From: an uncultured Caryophanales bacterium
GTDB taxonomy: Bacteria; Bacillota_I; Bacilli_A; RFN20; CAG-826
NCBI GenBank assembly: GCA_937902735.1
Contig: CALELS010000005.1
Span: forward strand, 1-24,052
Length of the DNA: 24,052 bases
Direction of reading: 5' to 3'
Shown here: positions 1 to 9,300 of the stretch, one piece after another
Numbering within the stretch: position 1 is the first letter of the stretch
Layout of the letters: the number at the start of each line of letters is the position of its first letter
The notes under the pieces: model-generated
What the model saw: only the letters and a program-made list of their open reading frames with translations
Told to the model about the DNA's origin: nothing
The model's database searches: none
Translations under genes and position numbers: made by a program

Positions 1-40
1 GAGATCTACACTCTTTCCCTACACGACGCTCTTCCGATCT
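1..40. other. Illumina adapter remnant (left end)
   Basis: These 40 bases match the 3' part of the Illumina P5/read-1 adapter, including ACACTCTTTCCCTACACGAC and the terminal GCTCTTCCGATCT. They are not biological. They most likely come from adapter read-through in short inserts that the assembler kept at the contig end. Real sequence starts at 41. Confidence 0.98.
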
Positions 41-66
41 TCGATTCTTAAATCTAATCTTCTCAT
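41..66 (-). CDS. Start of a truncated downstream tail-region gene
   Basis: An ATG at 66-64 overlaps the TAA stop of the preceding tail gene in a TAATG arrangement. A GGAGGGAG ribosome binding site sits about 7 bases upstream, inside the last codons of that gene. Eight codons can be read (MRRLDLRI) before the adapter junction. The position after the tail-tip protein suggests another tail fibre, baseplate or host-recognition gene, but eight residues cannot identify it. The gene is cut by the contig end and there is no sign of a biological truncation. Confidence 0.7.
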
Positions 67-2711
67 TAAACTCCCTCCATACTCATATACCCAAACACAA
101 ATAAATTTAATCTACCGACGCCAGTGTTTTCAACTACGTCTTTATAATTGTATGCAGTATAAGAAGCTCCACTAGGTGTGAATGTATGTACTTCTGGTTT
201 AGGTGATAATAAACTTCTTACAAATATTGTATTCATTTTACCTACTACTAAATAATCTTTTATATCTATTGATTTGGTAACCACTACCTGACCTGGGTTA
301 GATATTTTAGGCGTATATCTACCTATACCAAATGCATTAGGGACTTCTGTTCCACTATATTCAACCATTTCATCAACTGCTTGATATGGGTAATAAAAGA
401 ACTGAACCGACGCATTAGTTTCTCCAACCATTAAACCAATCTTTCTTGGTTTACCTATTGTGCTATATCCTCCACTAGCATCTTCATAAGCAGTATTTAC
501 AGATGTTACTTGCAACATTACATAAGCACTTGTTATCACAAAATTCTCAGGTATATAAGCATTAACAATAACATCTTGATATCTAACATCAGTGTCTGCT
601 AAATTGTAACCACTTGTTCCGAATCCAATTACATCCCAGTTTGAATATCGTCCCATACTAGTATAAGATAGGCATGAGAATAAACCTTGTCCACCTATTA
701 CTTTCTTACCTTCTCCTAAATAAATATCTCCTGAGAATTTACCATTGTTAGCCTCAATAGAACCATCTTTTAATATCTTAAAGTTTCCATTAGCTGTTAC
801 TGTACCTTCCAATAATATTTGTCCAGGCCTTAAATTTATTTTAGATATAAGATTTTGAGTAGATGTAGCATCAGTCAACTTTCCGTCGACACTTAATTCA
901 ATCTCACTAGCACTCTTTTGTATTTTACTAGACAAATCTAATTGAGTTGCAAATATATCTGTAAATTCATTTCTTATAGCGTAAGTTGCATCCATAGATA
1001 CATCATTATATGGAGGACAACTTAAAATACAATCCCCGAAATGTAAAGGTATAACTAATACACCACACTCAATTACTTGCTCATTTTGAAGCACGTATTG
1101 CTCACCATATTCATTTAAACCAATGCGTCTAGTTAGATATGTTTGGCCAACGTTATTTAACTCAAATTCATCATATACATCTCCAACCTTACCTAAATAA
1201 TCAAAAGGTAATCTTATTCGTTCTTGGTGTTGTTCGTTATTAACAGTGTAGGTCACAGTTATATGAGGATATGTTGAAGGATATAAAGACGAACTAGGAT
1301 ATTGTCTATTATGTGGAAATGTTGGTATCATTTCGCCAGTTAAATGTAATGTCTGTAGTGGGCCTTCAGCACAATTTTCTAATAGTACTTGATGTTCACC
1401 AGATGCAGATCTCATTAAATCAATAAATCTTTCTGATTTTATGTCTAACTTCCAAGTATTATCAGTTGAATCTAGATAATATTTTATGTAATTCTCTCCA
1501 TCACCTATTAATAACTGTCCATCAGCTCCTAAGAACATTCCGCTAACGCTAGAATTAATAGAATTCTTAGCTCCTGAGTAGATAGAATTTGCAGTTATAT
1601 GAAAACCACCGATAGTGGCCCCAAAAGCGACTAAATCGCTAACATTAACTCTGTCTGCAGTTATTGATCTAGCAGTTATTACACTACCGTTTAAACTATT
1701 ATATTGTGTTTGTTCAGATGTTGTAGTTTCACCATTTGTATTGAGTTTATAATATAAACCATTATTACCTTTTATAACTAATTTATCTGCAACAATGGTG
1801 TTACCTTCTATTAAATCACCTTTTATAGTCACACCAACTAATTCACCTGTTATATGGCCTTCTTGTACTACTAAATCATCAATTATACCAGAATCTGCAA
1901 ATATCTTTTGAACCGCAGCTGTACCAATATTTGCAAAATTTATTTGTGCATAGTCAGCATCTAATGAGGTGGTTTTCAAATTATTAATAACAGCAGAACT
2001 TAAACCAGTGAGAACACCATCTTGAATTGTAAAACCAGTATTTAATATTCTAATACTTGAATCAAATGTTTGTATACTTGTACCATGTGCACTTATAGTA
2101 TTTCCCTGAGCGGTCACAGTGTTGTTTAAAGATGTTATATCATTGTTCATGCTAGTTATACTATTACCCTGAGATGTGACTGTATCATTCAACGATGATA
2201 TTTGGCTTCCTTGAGAAGATAAGCTGCTGTTTATGGTGGTTATATCAGAATTTATTGACTGAATATAAGTATCATGAGCTTGAATCCTATTATTTTGTGC
2301 ATCGATAACATTTCCAAATGAATTAATAGTATCATTCTGTTGCTGAATAGAATTATTCATTTGAATAATCGAGTTTCCTTGTTGAGTTATAATGTTGTCT
2401 AACTGTGAAATAGTATTGCCATTTTGATCAACAACATTCGCCAATTCAGTAACAGTAGCTGTTCTAGCCATTGGAGATGAAATATTGTCAGTTACAGTCG
2501 CAGTATGGTCTTTTATTAATACTTTTACACGTTCACTGTCTTTAATTTCAACAGTTGTAGAAACAGGAGTTAATATATCTGATCCATCTAGTTGAACGTA
2601 ACTAGTGTTATCTATGATTTTAACAGTTCCGTTAACTGTTGATTCGTTTTTCTTTTCTTTAGGAACAGCTAATTTTGCAAATTGCTGAACCAAAGATTTA
2701 GATAATGCCAT
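66..2711 (-). CDS. Large coiled-coil tail-tip / tail fibre protein
   Basis: An 881-residue structural protein likely to extend from the tail tip. After a small N-terminal region (about residues 1-85), residues 90-230 hold a run of degenerate repeats of the form QGNxIxxxNxxI, typical of a trimeric coiled-coil stalk. Residues 240-330 and 340-420 resemble the beta-rich segments of gp58-like tail proteins of Bacillota phages (DADYAQINFANIGTAAVQ, IGGFHITANSIYSG). The region after about 690 looks like a separate beta-sandwich tip that could bind carbohydrate or host surface; that role is inferred. The start is set by AGGAGGAATATTTC before ATG at 2711. It follows the hub-like gene by 12 bases and overlaps the next ATG. 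No enzymatic motif is recognised. Confidence 0.8.
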   Translation of the reverse strand: MALSKSLVQQFAKLAVPKEKKNESTVNGTVKIIDNTSYVQLDGSDILTPVSTTVEIKDSERVKVLIKDHTATVTDNISSPMARTATVTELANVVDQNGNTISQLDNIITQQGNSIIQMNNSIQQQNDTINSFGNVIDAQNNRIQAHDTYIQSINSDITTINSSLSSQGSQISSLNDTVTSQGNSITSMNNDITSLNNTVTAQGNTISAHGTSIQTFDSSIRILNTGFTIQDGVLTGLSSAVINNLKTTSLDADYAQINFANIGTAAVQKIFADSGIIDDLVVQEGHITGELVGVTIKGDLIEGNTIVADKLVIKGNNGLYYKLNTNGETTTSEQTQYNSLNGSVITARSITADRVNVSDLVAFGATIGGFHITANSIYSGAKNSINSSVSGMFLGADGQLLIGDGENYIKYYLDSTDNTWKLDIKSERFIDLMRSASGEHQVLLENCAEGPLQTLHLTGEMIPTFPHNRQYPSSSLYPSTYPHITVTYTVNNEQHQERIRLPFDYLGKVGDVYDEFELNNVGQTYLTRRIGLNEYGEQYVLQNEQVIECGVLVIPLHFGDCILSCPPYNDVSMDATYAIRNEFTDIFATQLDLSSKIQKSASEIELSVDGKLTDATSTQNLISKINLRPGQILLEGTVTANGNFKILKDGSIEANNGKFSGDIYLGEGKKVIGGQGLFSCLSYTSMGRYSNWDVIGFGTSGYNLADTDVRYQDVIVNAYIPENFVITSAYVMLQVTSVNTAYEDASGGYSTIGKPRKIGLMVGETNASVQFFYYPYQAVDEMVEYSGTEVPNAFGIGRYTPKISNPGQVVVTKSIDIKDYLVVGKMNTIFVRSLLSPKPEVHTFTPSGASYTAYNYKDVVENTGVGRLNLFVFGYMSMEGV

Positions 2712-2723
2712 GAAATATTCCTC

Positions 2724-3782
2724 CTATCTCCATAAATTTTTAGTAAAAGTGGCTGTAGTGCTGACTGTGCACCCAGTACCACATTTTATAGATTGTGAAA
2801 TTATTTTTGCTTTAACATTGTTTAATTCTGCTTTTTTATAATTAAGTCTTACACAGTCTCCAAGTCTTAATGGATAATAACCGTGCGAAAAATTAATAGT
2901 ATATTCAACAGATGATAAAGATGACAATAATTGTTCTGCATATTCGTCCACTTGCTGTTTTGTTGGCAAACCATGAAGATCTGGGTTTGTAACTCTGTGA
3001 GTTATAATCCTTCCTCGATTTGGTATAGATGTTGGACTATTAGGATCTTCATTTTTAACAACTGATGTGTATATTTCATTATTTACAGTACATACAACTT
3101 CTACAACATTCGGTATTCCATATATATCATGTTTTAAACTAACTTCTGGTAATAATATAGAACTATTATCGTCATTAAAAGTATACACCGGTTGTAATGT
3201 CTCGAACTTTTGTATAGGCGAAAATAAAATTTGACCCAATTCGTCTAAATCAAATTTATATTTAGCCTGGGCTATTAAATCTGAAAGATAATCAATGTAA
3301 GTATCTTCAGTATTAGCTACAAAATTTTCAGTTAGCACTTTATCAGAACTTGTCTGTACAACCGGTGCTCTGCAATTAGTTCTTGCTATTTGATAAGCGT
3401 TTTCCATTATGTTTTCATTTTTTAATAATGTATAACCTAATGGAACTGGATTTTCTTTTAATTCAATTAACGGTGAATATGCTGTCATTGAAACATTTTT
3501 TACCTTACCATCAAAATTTGAAGAAGGTGTTTGTACTAAATATGTTCCAAGTGGTATTTTCTCTGTAACTTTCCCTTGGGTTGCTATTAGATATATTCTA
3601 ATATAGCATTCACCTAGAGTATCTATTATTTCAATATCTGCTGTTTCTAATGTACTTGATTCATCATCTTTATTTATATTAGTAGATACTATTCCTTCTA
3701 TTAGTCTTTTATCTTTCCAAGTATTTGGGTCTACTTCATAATATTCAAATCTTTGGGACATGCTCTCAGACCAATTTATCAT
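2724..3782 (-). CDS. Baseplate hub-like minor tail protein (gp27/XkdQ-type)
   Basis: A 352-residue protein that probably forms the hub at the distal end of the tail tube. The order of motifs (WSESMSQRFEYYEVDP near the N-terminus, PLGTYLVQTPSSNFDGKV around residue 80, then YTFNDDNSSILLPE and YGIPNVVEVV) matches, from memory, a family of tail proteins in gut Bacillota phages usually annotated as minor tail or gp27-like hub proteins. The place between a LysM tail protein and a coiled-coil tip protein agrees. GAAGGAGG lies 7-9 bases before the ATG at 3782. No catalytic motif is seen, so the hub role is structural inference from family and position. Confidence 0.72.
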   Translation of the reverse strand: MINWSESMSQRFEYYEVDPNTWKDKRLIEGIVSTNINKDDESSTLETADIEIIDTLGECYIRIYLIATQGKVTEKIPLGTYLVQTPSSNFDGKVKNVSMTAYSPLIELKENPVPLGYTLLKNENIMENAYQIARTNCRAPVVQTSSDKVLTENFVANTEDTYIDYLSDLIAQAKYKFDLDELGQILFSPIQKFETLQPVYTFNDDNSSILLPEVSLKHDIYGIPNVVEVVCTVNNEIYTSVVKNEDPNSPTSIPNRGRIITHRVTNPDLHGLPTKQQVDEYAEQLLSSLSSVEYTINFSHGYYPLRLGDCVRLNYKKAELNNVKAKIISQSIKCGTGCTVSTTATFTKNLWR

Positions 3783-3783
3783 A

Positions 3784-6393
3784 TTATATACCTCCTTCGA
3801 CTCTTGTTACACTAATCGTTATAGGTATTATTAAACTATCGTAATTTATGTTATAATTTACATTTACATTAGCCCAATATCCAGTGCCGGATGGTTCTCT
3901 TACATAAACATCTCCGGTCCATTTTGATAGACGTCTTATAGCATATAAAGTTTCTTTGTCATATTTAGGGATTGCTGTAGTCCAGTTAGATGTTACTCCT
4001 AATTGAGTTCCATAATAACTTACTGGATGAGATCTTCCTACATACTCCACAAGTGTTGTATCTTTGCTATTACTATCACTTATAGTTATATTATAAGGCA
4101 ATCTTAGTAAAGAACCTGACCATGGTTTCTCTACAGCAGACTCATCTCCTTCGTCGAAGTTCACCCATTTTTCAGCCCATTGAATTATTATAGCATACTC
4201 ACCAAATTTAACAGGCTCAATATCTGAGTAAGACATAGCTCCAGTTGAGGTTTCTTTAGCAACTACTCTATATCTAGCATAATCCAATGTAGGATGTGGA
4301 TCTGTTATATATAAATCTTCTTGATTATTTATATCTTTGGCTATTTCTGTAAAACTTCCATCATAATTTATTCGATAAACAGACATTAAACAATCTGTTA
4401 CTAATTCTTCTGTTATACCAGAACCAGTATTGCTAAACTCGTAACATAATGGATTTATAGTGGCTTCATATGTTTCTGTATTTAAATTTATATTAGCCCT
4501 AACATCATAATATTTCTCATCAAAGAATACATTGAATGATTTTTCACTAGTTCCATTTAATCCAGAGTTCATTGCCACAGTGCATCTAATAGTATATGAA
4601 ACACCTGATTGTAAATCAATATTTCCAGGTGTAAACTCCAAAGCAAAACGCCAAGCATTTGATGAACTTGGGTCATATGTTTTAGAATATACTATATCAC
4701 CAGGATTTATAACTTTCTGATTGCCAACATCGTCCAATGCGGTGTATCCTTCGTTTGCAACTACTTCTATATAGAAACTTATTGGTGTTTGTGCAGGTGG
4801 AGTTGCTAATACTGATAAATAAAAAGGAAAACTAGAAACCTCATCAATTGATTCACCATTATTATTTTTCAAATCAATAGAAACTTCTGGTTGAGCATAA
4901 AAGTTTATTTCTCTTTCAGTAGAATATTCGCTATATTCACTTGTGACACCTGCAGTTTGAACTTTCCATTTTATCTTAAATCCTTGTTGTAGGAATGTCC
5001 ATTCGGGGTCAGTGCTATTAATTGTATAAAAACTTGTTCGGTTAGCAGATTCGTTTTCTACAACCTGATGTCTTATTACTTTCTCAATAGTCATAGGTAC
5101 TGATGTAGGGTCAGTGGTATCAATAGCTTCCATATGTAATCTAGCAGTTGTCTCAACTGAGCCATCTGTAGAATTATGCGTCCAATATAAATTTATATTA
5201 TTTCCAATAATAACAGAAGTTGTAGTGGTCCATGTTGTAGGTGCAGATGGACGAGTTCCAACATTTGTAGATCTTATTTCTGTCCATTTTGATCTACCTT
5301 TACTATTTGTTGCACATACTCTGAAAAAATATTCATGACCTAATTCAATATCTGTTAATAATGCATGTTCTCCTGTTTGTTTATCTACAGTTGCAGAAGA
5401 AACATTAGACCCTGTGTCAAAGTATATAGGATTTGTCGTGTATTCTATTGTGTAACTTTCAGCAGTCTCAACTGGTGACCATTCTATATAAACTCCATAT
5501 GTACGATTACCTTGTTCTACGATAACTTTAGATTCAAGTGTCGTTATTTCTTCTGGTGCTACAGGGACTGATTTCTCAGAAGATGTAAAATTAGTCCACC
5601 CGCCATATATATTATCTCTTATAGCTCTACATCTTAATCTATAGGTGTGACCTGGATCAACATCACAGGTGTATGACAATGTTAATGTAGTAAAGTTAAT
5701 AGGAACTATAGCAGATTTAAATTTGGTTGTATCGTCTTGATATATTGCTATTTCAATTTCTTTGCCATTTATATTGGAATTTATATTATCCATTGTAACT
5801 GTTAATTTGTTGTTTTCATCTATATCAAAATTAGGATCTGGTGGTAATAAAGGTGGATTATTTCTAAAATCATAATCTAAATACGACCACACTGTGTTTG
5901 GTAAGACGTTACCATTTTCATCGACTGGTATTATACTGAATCTTCCTACATTCCAACCTTCCGTTGAATCAAAAGTAAAAGTGGCTGCCGGGTTTTGGTT
6001 TATGGTCGAATAATTTTGGTTTTGTTCTTTAAGCCATAAATGGCCAGCATTGTCCCATTGCTCCCATCTGTACCAAAAGTGGGTAGCCCCAGTATAAGAC
6101 CAAATAGCTTCCATCGTTCTATCAGAACCAGCTTGTAGTTTAAACCAATCAATTCTAACTTTTGTAGGAGATGGTGCAGGAGGAGAGACATAAGGATTGC
6201 CTCCACCTCCAGTACCAGGAGTTATTCCAGGAAGAGTTAACCATTGACCTGGGTAAATTAAAGCAGTGCTTTGAGATACGCCATTAGCATCTGCTATTTC
6301 ACGCCATCTATACGGATTGTTATATACAGACTTAGCTATATTCCATAAGCAATCTCCACGATAGACATGCCATTTTCCATTTTCTAATCCCAT
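3784..6393 (-). CDS. LysM and fibronectin-III-like minor tail protein
   Basis: An 869-residue tail protein. Residues 7-56 form a LysM domain (WHVYRGDCLWNIAKSVY ... NGVSQSTALIYPGQWLTLPG), expected to bind peptidoglycan or chitin-like glycans. A Gly/Pro-rich linker (about 57-78) follows, then a long series of beta-sandwich segments, at least one with fibronectin-III character (about residues 280-380, YTIEYTTNP and GHEYFFRVCATNSKGRSKW). No lytic active site is recognised, so it is probably adhesive or structural rather than a hydrolase. Its ribosome binding site, GGGAGAG, lies inside the last codons of the tape measure gene two bases upstream, suggesting translational coupling. It may sit at the tail tip and touch the cell wall during adsorption. 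LysM plus hub also occurs in contractile phages, but no sheath gene is seen. Confidence 0.75.
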   Translation of the reverse strand: MGLENGKWHVYRGDCLWNIAKSVYNNPYRWREIADANGVSQSTALIYPGQWLTLPGITPGTGGGGNPYVSPPAPSPTKVRIDWFKLQAGSDRTMEAIWSYTGATHFWYRWEQWDNAGHLWLKEQNQNYSTINQNPAATFTFDSTEGWNVGRFSIIPVDENGNVLPNTVWSYLDYDFRNNPPLLPPDPNFDIDENNKLTVTMDNINSNINGKEIEIAIYQDDTTKFKSAIVPINFTTLTLSYTCDVDPGHTYRLRCRAIRDNIYGGWTNFTSSEKSVPVAPEEITTLESKVIVEQGNRTYGVYIEWSPVETAESYTIEYTTNPIYFDTGSNVSSATVDKQTGEHALLTDIELGHEYFFRVCATNSKGRSKWTEIRSTNVGTRPSAPTTWTTTTSVIIGNNINLYWTHNSTDGSVETTARLHMEAIDTTDPTSVPMTIEKVIRHQVVENESANRTSFYTINSTDPEWTFLQQGFKIKWKVQTAGVTSEYSEYSTEREINFYAQPEVSIDLKNNNGESIDEVSSFPFYLSVLATPPAQTPISFYIEVVANEGYTALDDVGNQKVINPGDIVYSKTYDPSSSNAWRFALEFTPGNIDLQSGVSYTIRCTVAMNSGLNGTSEKSFNVFFDEKYYDVRANINLNTETYEATINPLCYEFSNTGSGITEELVTDCLMSVYRINYDGSFTEIAKDINNQEDLYITDPHPTLDYARYRVVAKETSTGAMSYSDIEPVKFGEYAIIIQWAEKWVNFDEGDESAVEKPWSGSLLRLPYNITISDSNSKDTTLVEYVGRSHPVSYYGTQLGVTSNWTTAIPKYDKETLYAIRRLSKWTGDVYVREPSGTGYWANVNVNYNINYDSLIIPITISVTRVEGGI

Positions 6394-6395
6394 TT

Positions 6396-9300
6396 TTATA
6401 CTCTCCCTTCAATTTCTATAGCTTTTATTAAATCTCCAACTGCATTAGCAATAGGGGTGTCATCATTATATGATATTCCGTTCAAGTTATAAGTATTGCC
6501 AGGTGTTTGTTCAATTAAGCTATCTTTTAATTTATCAATAGCGTTGACTACATCACCATTAGTAACCGCATTTTGATTGTGTATTTTCAGTCCGGAGCTT
6601 ATAGCATTTATATTAGCTCCAATTCCGACATTAGTACTATCTAATATAGTTCCTATTCTTCCTGCACCAGATTCAATGTTACTTAAGTCTAATACAGGAG
6701 TTATTGTAGGCTGTTCACCAATATCTTCGCTTATTATATCAGTTATTGAACTTAGAGCACTACTCATTCCACTTCTAGCGGTTTCACCAACGTCATTAGA
6801 AGCTTTATAAACATTTCTTGTGTAATCTAATATACCGTTTACAAAACCTAAATCAAAGAATTTACCCATTTCGTAAGTCAACTTAGATGGTGATTTCTCT
6901 TTAGTTGATTTCTTTAAAGCTGCTGCCGAGCTCCTACCTAATGCTGTAGCGGCATTAGTTGCTAGATACTGATTATCTTCTATACCTTTAACAAAACCTT
7001 TTACAAAGTTTTCCCCAATTTTAATTGTTGCTTTTTTCTTAACTTTACTTTTTAATCCGTCAACGGCACATTGTCCTAAAGCAGAAGCAGCAGTAGTAAG
7101 AGTTGTACCATAGTTTTCATTTTTAAAACTGTTTATGAAACCTTTTATACTATTATTTCCTAAATCTCTTAGAGCTTTAGAGAAACTTCCTACTGCCTTA
7201 AGGTCTATATCTTTAAATGTTGACGCAAATGCCACCATAGCATTCATGTTATCCACAACAGCTTGAATAGATGTAGACTCAACTTCTGATATAGTAGATA
7301 TAAACTTAGACATACCATTGCCCATTGCTTCTAGATATGCAGTTATAGCTAAAGAATCTTTGATATTTATTTTACTCAATTCCTTTATTAATTTTGCTAT
7401 GCTGCTAACCATTTCAGATGAGGTTGTTAATATATCAGTATCACCAGCTACTAATTTCATACTAGCTATAAATCCAGAAATACCTACCCCTAATAAAGGC
7501 AATTCTAATGCCAATGTAGAAAGGTCATTCTCGCCTACTAATTTGCCAAGTAACCCTCCAGAATTAGGTATTTCTTTTGCTACACCAGCAAGTAATCTTA
7601 TTGCATCACATGCAGCGCTTACAGCACCAGTGCTATCTTTATTTACATTGTTTTCATTTAATACTCTTATAAAAGATGATATACCATCACCTATTGTTTC
7701 CAAACCTCCAGCAAATGTAGAAAGGTCATTCTCGCCTACTAGTTTTCCAAGCAAACCACCTGAGTTAGGGATTTCATCTGCTACTTTAGCTATCTCTCTC
7801 AAAGCACTGCATGCATGTTTAACGGTCTTTACGCTATCTTTAGTGAATGAACCATCAACTAATGTCTTATAAAATGCTACTAATCCTATAGCTAATCTAC
7901 CAAATTGTAATGCAAATTTGTCAGCATCATTGTTACCGACTAGTTTTCCAAGCAAACCACCTGAGTTAGGGATTTTTGATGCTGCATCTGATATTATTTT
8001 TAGTGCATCAGCGGCTATTTTAACATTATCAACATTTTTAATTTTCTTAGTCTTCTCGGCAAATTTACTTAAACCATCCCCTAATGTACTTAAACTTTCT
8101 CCAAATTCCGAGAACTTCTTTTTACCTAAAAATGGGATTGAATTTAGCAATTTGGACTTTGTTAGATATAATATTGCCTCCGATAAGTTCTTTATCGATT
8201 TAGTTACTTCAGGTTTAATCTTTGAAGCCATTAATATAAATGGTCGTAATGCCAACATAAATAATGAAAGTTCAATACCAAAAGTTACAAGACTAAAATT
8301 GCCAGACATTATTGATAATATTCTTGAAATAAATTCCGAAGCTGCTAATAATAATATGGCTCCGGTTAAAGAACCAATTCTACCAAGAAGCCCTTCATCT
8401 ATTAATTTAGATCCAACAAAGAATGGTGTCAATGCCATCATAAATCCAGATAAAGCGATACCTAAAGCTGGTAATAATGTAAGCATTTGTTTACCAAATC
8501 CAGCTACTATAGCTCCTACAAATGAACCTATGCCATTTCCTATAGCTACTAATATAGGTATTCCTGACTCTATAAATTTAGCAGCTCCCGGAACTTCTTC
8601 ATTCAAAGATGCGAAAAGTCCCAGTACAATCGTAAATGCACCTATTAATGCTATGAGTGCACCTATACCAGATATAGCCGCTGGGCCAGCTAAGCCTATA
8701 ACACTTAAAGCGCCTAATACAGCAGTTAATGCTAATAGCATTTCAGCTAATGATTTTACCATAACAATAGTTTGGTTAGGGTTTAGGTCAGACAATATTA
8801 CTAGTATGCCACCAATTAATGCTAAAATTCCAACCATACCTGCTAATGCTATTAATCCTGTAGGAATAGATTCTTTTCCAAATTTACCAATTAATGAAAC
8901 TGCAGCTAATGCTCCAGCAATAGTTACTAGTAACAAAGATAAACCAGCAGCTGACGATAAAACACTTTCTGGGTCCATTTTAGCTAACTGAAGTATTATG
9001 AATGTAATAGCACCAAGTGTTGCTATTAATATAACTGCTACAGCAGCAAATGATAATAACTGTTTCTTATCAAATGATTGCATACTTTTCATTAGTAAAG
9101 CTAAACTTCCCATGATAGCTACTATGGCAGCGGTTGCTGCAGCAAGTGATTGTGGTTTTATAAAACTTAATGCTACTACAAAACCTAATAATACTGACAT
9201 AGCTATTAGTAAACCTTTAACAGCATTAGCAGCATCTTTTGATTTCTCTGTAGCTTTTATAAGTCCCGCAAACACCAAACCTATAACAGCTATTACTGCA

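Noticed and set aside
3784..6393. Contractile-tail (myovirus) baseplate, because LysM followed by an XkdQ-like hub occurs in PBSX-like phages
   Set aside because: There is no sheath gene next to the tube gene and the tail-tip genes continue with a siphovirus-type coiled-coil protein.
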